Part shown: piece after piece, positions 50,001 through 59,230 of the stretch | Numbering within the stretch: the stretch's first letter is position 1 | How the letters are laid out: every line of letters starts with the position of its first letter | Translations under genes and position numbers: made by a program | Source of the DNA: Larimichthys crocea | Lineage: Eukaryota; Chordata; Actinopteri; Sciaenidae | Direction: 5' to 3' | Length of the DNA stretch: 64,000 bases | NCBI RefSeq assembly: GCF_000972845.2 | Contig: NC_040017.1 | Span: forward strand, 28,927,879 to 28,991,878 | Notes under the pieces: generated by a model | Databases searched by the model: none | Told to the model about the DNA's origin: nothing | What the model saw: only the letters and a program-made list of their open reading frames with translations

Positions 50001-53000
50001 GACACTGAACACCTGTTGTTCAGGTCAAGACTGTCTCACCTGCTGACCTTTGACCCCGTCGCAGTGACAAAAAGACTTCCCGCTGCAGTGACACACCTGG
50101 AGAGAGACAAGAAGAGACAATGTGAGTGAGACGACTTCAAGTATCCACTCGGTTCTGGACCAGAATGAGTCCAGGTTCTGATTCTCTGCATTTGAACACA
50201 AACTGAAGTTTAATTTAGCGAGTTTCATGATCTGTCATCATCGACCATCGTCTCTGTCCATCAGACGAGACGCTTTGCAGGATTTCATGTTGGAGACCAT
50301 TCATAGGTTCTCAAACCGTGGTTCGAGTATCCATTGGTGGTACGTTACTTTCCTGCAGCGACACTTGGAAGAAAATGATTTCAAATGTATCAAACCATCG
50401 AGGAGTTTCCCATGTCCTGAAATATCTTTCAGCATCAGACGCCTCGACGCTCACTCCCGTAGTGTGAGCATACATCCATGATGAGACAGGAAGAGGACGT
50501 TAAAGCTGCAGTCGTGGCTCCAAACAGGAAGTTCAGATCAGGAGTGACACGTGGAGACCCGAATATTACCTGAGGTCCGTGGTGTACAAAGTTTGAGAAA
50601 CACTGTTGGAGAACGTCCCTGAAGTCTTCACGTTCCCCTGGTGAAGATGTCTGTCAGTTCCAGGCAGCTGCAGACCTGGAACCTGGATGACGTCAATCAT
50701 GACGATCTTCTCTGGCTTTTGTTTGACATCATCGATTAGCACGAGGCGTTTGATTCATTAAAACTGCTCCACTACGTCGAGAGGCCGAGTAGTCTGCTCG
50801 GTGAAGAGGGCTATGATCCAGGTCCAGGTCTGAGCGACGTTCTGAGTCTGCTACAGCTACAAATAACATTTATAATAATAATATGCAAATGAATCTGTTG
50901 TCCGTGCAGGAGCTAACACAGGCTACAGACTAAAGTGAGGTCACGTGTTCTGCATCATGATAAGACAGAAGCTGTGGTGTCTGCCCTCATGTGACGATAC
51001 CATCTATAACTTCAGGTAAACACAGATTCATGCCTTTATGGAGAAGTGGTCACCTGATGTGATGAGGCGTGCAGCTAACGCTAATCAGTTCATTTGTGAG
51101 AGGCTGAGCCGTGAGTGGGACTCGAACACACGTCTGAATGTTTTACTGTCGCTCTCAGGCGTCATGCTGCTGGTCAGTAGGGATGGGCGATATGGATTAA
51201 AACATTTATCCCGATAATTTCTGGTATTTATCACGGTAACGATACAAACAACGATAAATAAACACCAATTCAGCCTAATGTTTCCGACTATAAATCTATC
51301 ACCAAAACAATAATAAAGGCGAGGGGGAGCTGGTGGTGGGCGTGTCTAGACCTGCTGAATGTAACCGCTGTGATCATCGGACACAAATCAAATTAAACTT
51401 CTTCCTGTCGTTATATTTTGCGGCATAAATTGCAAGTCGGACTGAGATTTAGAAGCTGGTACATGAAATAAACAAAGTGAGACACACACAGGTAGATGAT
51501 CAGAGTTTAGTCTGTGAATCCACCTGGACAGTCTCTGCTTCAGAGACATTTCAAGCTGTCTGTGGAATGTCTGATTGGCGGCCCGAGCGTGAGGAAAGAG
51601 CTCCTCGCCGTGAGGACAGAGCTCCTCGCCGTGAGGACAGAGCTCTTTGCCGTGAGGACAGAGCTCTTTGCCGTGAGGAAAGGGCTCCTCGCCATGAGGA
51701 CAGAGCTCTTTGCCGCGAGGAAAGAGCTCCTCGCCGTGAGGAAAGAGCTCCTCGCCGTGAGGAAAGAGATCCTCGCCGTGAGGAAAGAGATCCTCGCCGT
51801 GAGGACAGAGCTCCTCGCCGTGAGGACAGAGCTCTTTGCTGTGAGGAAAGGGCTCCTTGCCGTGAGGACAGAGCTCTTTGCTGTGAGGAAAGAGCTCCTC
51901 GCCGTGAGGACAGAGCTCCTCGCCGTGAGGACAGAGCTCCTCGCCGTGAGGACAGAGCTCTTTGCTGTGAGGAAAGGGCTCGTCGCTGTGAGGACAGAGC
52001 TCTTTGCTGTGAGGAAAGAGCTCCTCGCTGCCCGGCGTAGCTGCTCCGCCTTCCGCCATGTTTGTCATCAATTCGTCATCAATTCATCGTTTTTATCGTG
52101 GGATGACATGTTCTTACCGTGGGGAATGTTTTTGATGATATATCGTAAACGACAATATATCACACATCCCCACTGGTCAGACTGCAGAGGGCAGTGTGAA
52201 ATGAGCTCCAGTATCTATCAGCTGTTTGAATCCTCAGAAGATACACCGGACCATCCTTTAGGAAAGGAAAGGAGGTAACGAGTGACAGGTGGTCGATATT
52301 CGTTGATAATGAACGGGTCGATTGTTTGTAGTCCATCACAGCAGTTTGTAGTTTTACCACAGATCACGTCAGTAAAAGGACGTTCCTTCTCACCTTTCCT
52401 TGACCTCATGACGTTTTCCATCGAGGTCAAGGAAAGGTGGTTAGGAAAGGACTCATTGTTTGGCCCTGGTCTGGTCTTTGTGTCTACGTACAGAAGAACT
52501 CTGAGCTCTGGTCTTGGCTCAGGTAGACCTGACTGTAACTCTGTTGGGTTTAAAGCCTCCGTGTCTCCTGCAGGTGGAACTGTGAAGTCAGTCTGAGCTT
52601 CAGAACTCATTCAGCATGTTTCTTTATGATGTTTTATCTCCGTGTGGGTCTAAACCCAAACAGCCTTCATGTATGCTGCAGATGTAACAGTGCTCTTCCT
52701 GTGATAACCAGCAGACAGTCAGACTGATGAAGGCCTGATCATCTTATCTTCATTCCTGTCCCTCGGTGCCCCGACATGTTCTACGTTTATCATCATGTGA
52801 CGGTTCAGGTGTTTCTGCAGACTCTGAACTCCACATCAGATTATTTCATCGGAACACGTTTGACCCTCATGACCTGCTGTGCGAACATAAAGACGACGAG
52901 GACGTCTCAGACAGAGAGGACACGGAGCGAACGCTGCTGAACGTCCCGTTAAACCACGTTCACTAATCTGACACCATCACCTCTCCCTGTCTGTGTAACG

Positions 53001-53757
53001 ACAGAGACGTTTGTACAGAGTCCAAAATCCTGCAACAACACACAAAATCAGAGGCTCCTGAACTCACCACTGACCATCAGCCTCATGGCAGCTGAACTTT
53101 GTTTTGTTTTTTTTGTCTCCTGAAACAAACACGATGAAACAGGAAGTGTGACGTCTGTGACGCTTAACGACGACGCCATCGACAACTTCATGAACACGTG
53201 AACAGGTGAAGTTACAGTTTCCTGATGGACAGTGAAGTAAACAGCTGCCAACTGTAGCTGCTGTTAGCTGCTGTTAGCTCAGTCTGTTAGCTGCTGTTAA
53301 CTCAGTCTGTTAGCTGCTGTTAGCTCAGTCTGTTAGCTGCTGTTAGCTCAGTCTGTTAGCTCATGTTAACTCAGTTTGTTAGCTGCTGTTAGCTCATGTT
53401 AGCTGCTGTTAGCTCATGTTAGCTGCTGTTAGCTCATGTTAGCTCAGTTTGTTAGCGGCTGTTAGCTCATGTTAGCTCATGTTAGCTGCTGTTAGCTCAT
53501 GTTAGCTGCTGTTAGCTCATGTTAGCTCAGTCTGTTAGCTGCTGTTAGCTCATGTTAGCTCAGTCTGTTAGCTGCTGTTAGCTCAGTTTGTTAGCTGCTG
53601 TTAGCTGATGTGAGCTCAGAGCACTAGGGCTGGTAACATTCCCCAGAAATTGAATTCGAATATTAGTTTACCAGTCCTACAGAGCACCGGGGGATGTCAG
53701 TGTTTGTACCACAGGAAGTTTTGGACCACCAAGAAGAAGAAGAAGAAGAAGAAGAAG

Positions 53758-53788
<31 letters not shown>

Positions 53789-54299
53789 GGTGTGCCAGAA
53801 CCAGAGCTGGGCGCTAGTATCAGTATATAACTTTAGCAAGCATCAAGCTAACGTTAACCAGCCAGAGTATCCTCCAAATAACAAGACAGACGATTCACGG
53901 TCAGAGTCTGGACAGAGACAGAGTTTGTTACGTTAGCTCTGACTGTGCCAGATGATTGTGGATGTTTCTAAGCTAACGTTAGCTGTTAATGGACGAGGCA
54001 AACTGGCAACGCAACCAGGCTCAGCAACTTCTACGGACATGATGGCAGAGGAGAAGAGAGTGAAGAGGACGCTGACGGAGGAAGCTAAGAAGAGAAAAGG
54101 AGAGAGTGAGCGAGCAAGAAGCCGCCGGACAAGAGTAAATGTGGGACTGACTTTTAGTGGCATGGGGTCTTACGGAGACTGACTCACTTCTGAAACCACT
54201 TCCTGTCGTCGCCGTTAAAAAGCGTAACACGAGGTGACAGATGTTGTGACTGGACACGAAATGTTTTCATTCAGAGTTCAGCTGCTTATCAGCAGATCA

Positions 54300-54341
<42 letters not shown>

Positions 54342-56931
54342 CATGTGTGTGTGTGTGTTCATGTGTGTGTGTGTGTGTTTGTGTTCATGTGTCTGTGTGT
54401 GTGTGTGCGTGTGTGTGTTCATGTGTCTGTGTGTGTTCATGTGTGTGTGTGTGTGCGTGCGTGTGTGTGTTCATGTGTCTGTGTGTGTGTGTATGTGTTC
54501 ATGTGTCTGTGTGTGTTCGTGTGTGTGTGTGTGTGTGTGTGCGTGTTCATGTGTCTGTGTGTGTGTTCATGTGTGTGTGTGTGTGTGTGTGTTCATGTGT
54601 CTGTGTGTGTGTGTGCGTGTTCATATGTGTCTGTGTGTGTGTGTGTATGTGTATGTGTTCATCTGTGTGTGTGTGTGTTCATGTGTGTGTGTTCATATGT
54701 GTCTGTGTGTGTGTGTGGGCATGTGTGTGTTCATCTGTGTGTGTGTGTGTTTGTGTATGTGTATGTGTGTGTTCATGTGTGTGTGTGTGTTGGGTCAGTG
54801 ATAACAACAGATCAGGACAAAAGGCTGAAACAGAAAACAGACGAACTAAAACAACAGACAGAGTCGAGACTGTCTGTCTGACTGTCTGTCTGACTGCACA
54901 CAGACAGACAGACAGACAGACACACAGACAGACAGACAGACAGACAGACAGGTTTTATTTCCTGTCTGGCATTCTTTGATTTCCTCAGTTATAAAACGTT
55001 TGACCTCTCGAAGGACCTCCACCCGCGACCTGCGAGTCACGTGACCGCACATGTGATGATGTAACCGGCCTGAAACATACCGACGTCGACCTGCTGATGG
55101 CGCTGCATCGCGTGTCCGGAAAACTAAAATCAGTGTGTTGGTGCGACATCACCTGGAATAAATACTTTAACACATGATACTTTAAATACTTTAGGTACTT
55201 TAAGTACTTTACACATTTACTGTGATGATACTTTAAAGTACTTTAACTGTGTCAAGTACTCGCTCCACCCTTCGTTTACCGTATACGAAGACACAGAGCC
55301 TTTTTACTTTCAGGACTCACGGTCGACGCGTCAGAAACACTTCGGACAGTGAAGCTGATGTTCAGCATCTGTCTGACTCTCCTGAGGTTACGTGACGTCT
55401 GACCAATGAAAACAGACTGAGCGCATCACGTTATCGTTAGCTGCATAATAACTCGCTAACTAAGCTGCTAAGACTGAAAGAATATATAATTAATTTTCTC
55501 CTAATTATGCAAAAATGTGAACAACAAATCTGTGTTGGAAACAGCTAACAGAGCTAACAAAGCTAACAGAGCTAACAGAGCTAACAAAGCTAACAGAGCT
55601 AACAAAGCTAACAAAGCTAACAGAGCTAACGGAGCTAACAAAGCTAACGGAGCTAACGGCGCTAACGGAGCTAACAGAGCTAACAAAGCTAACGGAACTA
55701 ACAGAGCTAACAAAGCTAACAAAGCTAACAGAACTGGCAGAGTTAACAAAGCTAACAAAGCTAACAGAACTAACAGAGCTAACAGAGCTAACAAAGCTAA
55801 CGGAACTAACAGAGCTAACAGAACTAACAGAGCTAACAGAGCTAACAGAACTGGCAGAGCTAACAGAGCTAACAGAGCTAACAGAACTAACAGAGCTAAC
55901 AGAGCTAACAGAGCTAACAGAGCTAACAGAGCTAACAGAACTGGCAGAGCTAACAAAGCTAACGGAGCTAACAAAGCTAACAGAGCTAACAAAGCTAACA
56001 GAGCTAACAGAACTGGCAGAGCTAACAGAGCTAACAGAGCTAACAGAACTAACAGAGCTAACAGAAATGGCAGAGCTAACAGAGCTAACAGAAATGGCAG
56101 AACTAACAAAGCTAACAGAACTGGCAGAGCTAACAAAGCTAACAGAACTGGCAGAGCTAACAGAGCTAACAGAACTAACAGAGCTAACAGAACTAACAGA
56201 GCTAACAGAACTGACAGAGCTAACAGAACTGACAGAGCTAACAGAGCTAACAGAACTGGCAGAGCTAACAAAGCTAACAGAACTGGCAGAGCTAACAGAA
56301 CTGGCAGAGCTAACAAAGCTAACAGAGCTAACAGAACAGGCAGAGCTAACAAAGCTAACGGAGCTAACGGAACTGGCAGAGCTAACAAAGCTAACGGAGC
56401 TAACAAAGCTAACAGAGCTAACAGAGCTAAACACTAGGCCCTTTTGGTGCACTGATGCTACGCTAATGGCTAACGGCAAGGATTGATCTTGATGCAATGC
56501 TACACGCTAAATGTCTGCCCTCCGGTAGCTTCACTCTTTTTATTGGTGGTTGCTAAATGCTATTAATGTTTGCTAAAATATGATGGTGACTACCCAGAAT
56601 GCAGTGCACCGTGATGTGGTCAAAATGTGTACTGCAAAAAAAAATAAAAAATAAAAAAGCTGCAGTTCCTCTAACGTCCACCTGAGGCTGGCTCCAGAAG
56701 TGAGTCAGTCTCCATAAGTCCCCATGTCCAAATGTCTAACTTCACAGCAGAAATAAACATGTTTACAGCCTGGTACAAACAGTTTTATTTCACAGTACTG
56801 CAGTACTCTGTGTACTCTGTGTACTTATACTCATGACAATACCGGCCAGACTGTCGGAGTCACAGTCTGATGTTAAAAACACACAACAATAAAACTGACT
56901 TCACACACGCCTGTCTGTCTGTTACCACGGC

Positions 56932-56976
<45 letters not shown>

Positions 56977-57215
56977 AGTCTCTCCTCTTCATCCTTCTTT
57001 ATTCTAATAAACTCTACACCTGTCCGTCCACCTGTCCCCCACCTGTCCGTCCACCTGTCCCCCACCTGTCTCCCCACCTGTCCGTCCACCTGTCCGTCCA
57101 CCTGTCCCCGGGTGCGCTCACTCACCCTCTCGGCGTGTCCCGGAGCGGCGGAGCAGCACAGCATCAGAACCAGCAGCGGGACGATCCTCCGCCTCGGGCC
57201 GCCTGGAGGCTCCAT
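30929..57215 (-). CDS. col4a3: collagen type IV alpha-3 chain, 51 of an expected 52 coding exons
   Basis: This encodes a basement-membrane network collagen that is secreted and trimerises with alpha-4 and alpha-5 chains. I joined 51 exons with GT/AG borders. Every junction keeps phase, giving about 1,640 residues with no stop; human COL4A3 has 52 exons and about 1,670 residues. The order is signal peptide, Cys-rich 7S start, interrupted Gly-X-Y domain, then NC1. The NC1 exon sizes 213, 178, 115 and 173 bp follow the usual collagen IV pattern. The alpha-3 identity rests on NC1 text such as [26 protein letters not shown] and ALNPDDMF, which is closer to alpha-3 than to alpha-1, alpha-5 or the even-numbered chains. 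The start is the ATG at 57215 because it opens a standard signal peptide; that frame stays open upstream to 57437. The terminal exon, encoding the last two NC1 cysteines, was not found. Exon coordinates are in the block entries below. Family assignment is near certain; alpha-3 rather than alpha-1 or alpha-5 is about 90 percent. Confidence 0.95.
32149..35724 (-). CDS. col4a3: col4a3 exons 37-47: C-terminal collagenous region
   Basis: The exons are 35585-35724, 34600-34726, 34287-34367, 34089-34190, 33940-33987, 33659-33844, 32935-33065, 32779-32851, 32605-32676, 32323-32448 and 32149-32247. Triplet helix continues, with cysteines in exons 37, 38, 39 and 42 (for example [10 protein letters not shown] and [10 protein letters not shown]). 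Exon 46 has the interruption [11 protein letters not shown]. It is placed by the acceptor at 32449 rather than a second possible acceptor inside the exon, because the longer reading stays in frame and mammalian alpha-3 has a comparable break there. Exon 38 uses a weaker donor (GTCTGA). Exon 47 is 99 bp, as is common just before NC1 in this family. Confidence 0.92.
34790..35480. other. AT-rich intron segment with ATTCAAATTCA words
   Basis: Largest part of the col4a3 intron between exons 38 and 37. Degenerate ATTCAAATTCAG words suggest an old AT-rich repeat of unknown type. Confidence 0.45.
35938..40842 (-). CDS. col4a3: col4a3 exons 26-36: central collagenous region
   Basis: The exons are 40674-40842, 40376-40468, 40144-40248, 39968-40062, 39653-39803, 39224-39337, 38923-39090, 38747-38836, 36546-36680, 36133-36231 and 35938-36027. 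Gly-X-Y triplets run through all of them, with short interruptions in exon 27 (KVKVSP), exon 28 (FSVMGH) and exon 34 (STTSIVII). RGD triplets occur in exon 26 (QRGDPG), exon 32 (VRGDPG) and exon 33 (VRGDGG). RGD can bind integrins when exposed, but its use here is not shown. Exons 33 and 34 are separated by a 2.1 kb intron almost filled by an L1 insertion on the opposite strand. Confidence 0.93.
36715..38704 (+). mobile_element. 5'-truncated L1-type retrotransposon with target-site duplication
   Basis: The element lies in the col4a3 intron between exons 34 and 33, antisense to the gene. Plus-strand ORF2 C-terminal pieces are readable: [26 protein letters not shown] (around 37190) and [20 protein letters not shown] (around 37940), the Cys-rich tail of fish L1 ORF2. 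The ORF is broken by frameshifts and a nested insertion. The A-rich tail is at about 38652-38690. Flanking 16-bp sequences AGAAAGAACGGTTTGA (36715) and AGAAAGAACTGTTTGA (38689) match at 15 of 16 bases and are taken as the target-site duplication. Confidence 0.85.
37450..37800. mobile_element. insertion nested in the L1
   Basis: The L1 reading frame stops near 37440 and resumes at about 37828 ([18 protein letters not shown]). The intervening stretch starts with a GAT tract and GGGGCTTTATTTTGTCATTG, a word set found at one end of a common fish repeat. Its class was not determined. Confidence 0.6.
40525..40645. repeat. interspersed repeat shared with 44085-44195
   Basis: GACCGGGTTGGAGC and GAATAACGTTACAGTA occur in the same order and orientation in both places, in two different col4a3 introns. 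Family unknown. Confidence 0.7.
41021..43394 (-). CDS. col4a3: col4a3 exons 19-25: phase change and CxxC interruption
   Basis: The exons are 43313-43394, 43051-43086, 42702-42866, 41920-42012, 41606-41701, 41420-41490 and 41021-41209. Exon 19 starts in phase 0 and ends in phase 1. From here most exons split a Gly codon (G|GN), the arrangement typical of the middle of collagen IV genes. Exon 19 opens with the non-collagenous segment TVWNYKSLK. Exon 23 contains [13 protein letters not shown], a CxxC-bearing interruption that corresponds in position and form to a CxxC interruption in mammalian alpha-3. Exons 24 and 25 return to phase 0. I see no in-frame stop or damaged splice site. Confidence 0.92.
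42245..42320 (-). mobile_element. reverse-transcriptase scrap
   Basis: The minus strand reads [18 protein letters not shown], the GVPQGS block of a LINE. It lies in the intron between exons 22 and 21; the surrounding 600 bp is AT-rich with no other feature. Confidence 0.7.
43600..44500. other. intron 18, no gene
   Basis: Non-coding. It contains the interspersed repeat at 44085-44195 and a tandem pair of about 50 bp (TTCTGTTCAGTCACAGGAAG followed by ATAGACGTAGACACACTAGC) at 44318-44400. Confidence 0.6.
44508..49308 (-). CDS. col4a3: col4a3 exons 3-18: N-terminal collagenous region, all phase 0
   Basis: In transcript order the exons are 49219-49308, 49033-49077, 48864-48908, 48298-48360, 47065-47118, 46889-46915, 46626-46700, 46479-46541, 46351-46386, 46165-46212, 45866-45940, 45113-45157, 44936-44998, 44807-44851, 44635-44688 and 44508-44549. 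All are multiples of three (27 to 90 bp), begin with a Gly codon and end on a complete codon, as usual for the 5' half of collagen IV genes. The Gly-X-Y pattern is broken in exon 9 ([11 protein letters not shown]), exon 12 (around PSPVIP) and exon 13 ([11 protein letters not shown]); such breaks give the type IV helix flexibility. The smallest exon is 27 bp (46889-46915, GQPGRRGAK). The intron between exons 7 and 6 carries a mariner-type MITE, and the one between exons 14 and 13 carries a reverse-transcriptase remnant. Confidence 0.93.
45420..45815 (-). mobile_element. L2/CR1-like reverse-transcriptase fragment
   Basis: A minus-strand frame reads [13 protein letters not shown], then [15 protein letters not shown] and [12 protein letters not shown]. 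It includes the catalytic YADD box of non-LTR reverse transcriptases. It is truncated at both ends and lies in the intron between exons 14 and 13, in the same orientation as col4a3. Confidence 0.85.
47792..48022. mobile_element. mariner-type MITE, 231 bp, TA target duplication
   Basis: The ends CAGTCGTCCCTCGCTATATC and the reverse complement of GATAAACGAGGGACCACTG are near-identical inverted repeats flanked by TA on both sides (47790 and 48023). There is no coding capacity. It is in the col4a3 intron between exons 7 and 6. Confidence 0.85.
48500..48830. other. AT-rich intron stretch
   Basis: ATTAATATT-rich sequence between exons 6 and 5. No feature recognised. Confidence 0.5.
50040..57215 (-). 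CDS. col4a3: col4a3 exons 1-2: signal peptide and start of 7S domain
   Basis: Exon 1 coding part is 57126-57215 and exon 2 is 50040-50096, separated by a 7.0 kb intron. Exon 1 gives 30 residues: a basic start (PRRR), the hydrophobic core [11 protein letters not shown], and a likely cleavage after PGHA. Its donor is AGG|GTGAGT, phase 0. Exon 2 reads [19 protein letters not shown]. Its Cys pattern matches the short Cys-rich stretch that opens mature alpha-3 chains before the first Gly-X-Y triplets. These cysteines take part in joining four trimers in the 7S domain. The intron between them is filled with minisatellites and one hAT-type element, all listed separately. Confidence 0.92.
51170..52180. 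mobile_element. non-autonomous hAT-type element with 8-bp target duplication
   Basis: The element (51178-52172) begins TAGGGATGGGCGATAT and ends ATATCACACATCCCCA, imperfect inverted ends of hAT type. It is flanked by CTGGTCAG at 51170-51177 and again at 52173-52180. The interior has a 21-bp minisatellite (51590-52035) and no transposase. It lies in col4a3 intron 1. Confidence 0.9.
51590..52035. repeat. 21-bp minisatellite inside the hAT-type element
   Basis: About 21 copies of GAGGACAGAGCTCCTCGCCGT and variants (GAAAGAG, TTTGCTGTGAG). The 7-codon period keeps long frames open on both strands; none is a gene. Confidence 0.95.
52190..53240. other. col4a3 intron 1, no gene recognised
   Basis: Non-repetitive. 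A short inverted repeat built on CCTTTCCTTGACCTC and GAGGTCAAGGAAAGG lies at 52397-52437. Open frames here lack any domain. Confidence 0.5.
53250..53615. repeat. GTTAGCTGCT/GTTAGCTCAT array
   Basis: About 35 words of GTTAGCT joined by GCT, CAT or CAGTCT. A (GAA)n tract follows at 53727-53786. Confidence 0.95.
53930..54175 (+). mobile_element. longest copy of the [12 protein letters not shown] repeat
   Basis: The frame at 53952-54182 includes [20 protein letters not shown], then [20 protein letters not shown]. Partial copies lie at 2118 and, inverted, at 18780-18900. It is probably an exon of an old DNA transposon; class unknown. Confidence 0.6.
54302..54792. repeat. GT-rich array with GTTCATGTGT words
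   Basis: (GT)n broken by TTCATGTGTCTGT, 490 bp, followed by a (CAGA)n tract at 54896-54952. Cys/Val frames are artefacts. Confidence 0.95.
55540..56435. repeat. AGCTAACAG array, 9-bp unit
   Basis: About 100 units of AGCTAACAG/AGCTAACAA with interspersed AACTGGCAG. Nine bases is three codons, so frames of about 300 residues stay open on both strands by chance. Confidence 0.95.
56938..57112. repeat. (CA)n and CTGTCCGTCCAC repeats next to exon 1
   Basis: (CA)n at 56938-56972 and a short CACCTGTCCGTC array at 57018-57110, directly downstream of the col4a3 exon 1 donor. Confidence 0.9.
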
Positions 57216-58184
57216 GCAGACGGGCACAGAGCTGCAGAGTCCCCCGCCGCCGCTCACTCTGACTCCGGGCTGCAGTCGCTGAGCTGCGGATGGACTCCTC
57301 GGACCGGTCCGGTTCGGCTCGGGTCGGTTCGGTTTCGGTGCAGTTGATCCTGTTCGGGCCACACAGCAACCTGCTGCGGGATGGATGGAGACAGACAGAC
57401 CGCTGGAGGTGGAGTCAACCCGCAACACTGCACGCACAGAAACACTTCCGCTTTCAAAATAAAAGACTTAACGTCTGTGCGCTTTAAGTGACTGAGGTTG
57501 AAATCACCTGACACACCTGCACAGGTGACGTTCAGGTACAGAGGAACTGTTGGATTACTTCAGACTTTAAGTTACAACATGAGCGTAACACAAAGCTAGC
57601 AGTTAGCCGTTAGCTCATGTTAGCTAACACTAGCTAAACCAGGTTGAGCTAATTAGCTGTTAGCTCTGTTAGCTCTTAGCTCTCCATAAGCTAACAGCTA
57701 GTGGGTAGCTACGTTAGCTTTTAGCTCTGTTAGCTCTGTTAGCTGATAGCAACATTAGCAGTGCAGTTTGTGGCACTTCCTGCGTTAGCTTAGCTCTCCA
57801 GTGTGAGTCCGACATTCAGAGCTAACGGCAGCTACGAGCACAAACACAAATTAACACAAATTAACACAATATGCAGTTTTCCCGCCCTTTGCTGTTAGCT
57901 GTTAGCCTAGCACTGGAGTGGAGCCCAGCGTTAGCTCTGTTAGCATGGTTAGCATGGTTAGCACCTGGCTAAAGTTAGCTGGTACTTTTTCTACAATTTA
58001 TTTTTAGTCACTTATCTTGTTTGTTTTTCTGTCACTTAATTCTTATTACAATTATTTATTTGTTTATGTCTTATTCATACATGTCTCAACATGACGTCAC
58101 ACAGTCAGTCTTCATCTCGTCCTCAGTTTTGTGACGTCACCTCTCGTCTTCTGTCTGCTGCTTTTATTTTGTAGACCGGAAGTG
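57216..58184. promoter_or_regulatory. divergent promoter region between col4a3 and col4a4
   Basis: This interval separates the col4a3 start from the likely col4a4 first exon. Two outward-facing ETS-type sites lie at its edges: GCGGAAGTG read on the minus strand (57443-57451) and CCGGAAGTG on the plus strand (58176-58184). GC-rich, CpG-containing sequence lies at both ends. The middle (57590-57970) is a loose array of GTTAGCT words with no gene. Shared control of the two genes is known in mammals; here it is inferred from layout only. Confidence 0.5.
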
Positions 58185-58328
58185 TCGGCGCGCGCTCCCG
58201 CAGGTGCTTGCCGTCACATTGACAGGTGTGGAGTTGCGTGTCGGCTCGGGTCAGTTTAGCGGGTAAAAGTCTCCCAGGCTGTGACATGAAGAGCGCGTGA
58301 AGCTTCAGACTGACCGCGAGACCTTCAG
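58180..58328 (+). other. col4a4: possible non-coding first exon of col4a4
   Basis: A CpG-rich stretch ends at a strong donor, CTTCAG|GTGAGTG, after 58328. The only ATG in it (58285) meets a stop after four codons, so it would be 5' UTR. It would splice to the exon at 60410. The left edge is a guess at a transcription start just after the ETS-like site at 58176. Mammalian COL4A4 also begins with a non-coding exon. Confidence 0.45.
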
Positions 58329-58599
58329 GTGAGTGACCGCGTGCGTGTGCGTGTGTGTGCGTGCGTGAGAGACTCACCTGGGCTGCTGATTTTCCCGCTG
58401 TGTGACGTGTGAACGCAGCTGCTGATGATCAGCTCTAATTAGCTCCTAATCAGCTGCTTAATGAGCGGCTGACGTCAGCGGGTCGGTTCGCGTTAATGAG
58501 GAGGACAGAAGTAACGGAGTACTTTTACTCAAGTACTCACAGTGAGCTGCTGTCTGAAGATACATGGAGAAGAGTTCTGATCCAAGCTGTGCCAAACGA

Positions 58600-59230
58600 G
58601 TAAAAGTACTCTATTACAAGTACACGTTCATGACAGCAGGTACTCAAAGTATCAGAGTAAAAGTACTCAAAGTATCAGAGTAAAAGTACTCAAAGTATCA
58701 GAGTAAAAGTACTCAAAGTATCAGAGTAATCCAGCCTGCAGAGTTCATGAGTAATGATGCGTTCAGGTGTTTATACAAAGTGTTGGTCTTTGGCCCGTCT
58801 GTGCTGTGAGCGGTTCTGATCCGGCTCATCTGGTTCTGATGTGTGCTTCAGTGGTTGGACCTCAGCCTGGTGTGTTCATGCGGATCAGATCCTAATCTGG
58901 ACTCACAGAACGCTTCACGGTCCACGTCTGAACGTCTGAACGTCTGAACGCAGCCAAGGAGCGTTCAAGACCGACGGACTGTCTGTCTGCTTTACCTGTC
59001 TGTCTGTTCTACCTGTCTGTCTGCTTTACCTGTCTGTCTGTCTGTCTGTTCTACCTGTCTGTCTGTTCTACCTGTCTGTCTGCTTTACCTGTCTGTCTGT
59101 TCTACCTGTCTGTCTGTTCTACCTGTCTGTCTGCTTTACCTGTCTGTCTGCTTTACCTGTCTGTCTGTCTGTCTGCTTTACCTGTCTGTCTGTTCTACCT
59201 GTCTGTCTGCTTTACCTGTCTGTCTGTCGG
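58600..59230. repeat. AAGTACTCAAAGTATCAGAGTA and CTGTCTGTCTGCTTTAC repeats
   Basis: Four to five 23-bp units at 58615-58735 and about fifteen units of TACCTGTCTGTCTG type at 58978-59230, degrading to 59580. All are in the first intron of putative col4a4. Confidence 0.9.

Noticed and set aside
51388..52278. Long frames of 187 to 254 residues with EELCPHG or AVRTELL repeats
   Set aside because: They cover a 21-bp minisatellite inside a hAT-type element; frames are open on both strands and no start context or domain is present.
55501..56497. Open frames of about 300 residues on both strands
   Set aside because: They run through a 9-bp tandem array, so absence of stops follows from the unit length; the predicted proteins are two- or three-residue repeats.
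56922..57437. Upstream ATG extending col4a3 by 74 residues
   Set aside because: The frame is open, but the extension is Pro/Arg/Ser-rich GC-rich leader, whereas the ATG at 57215 gives a standard signal peptide.
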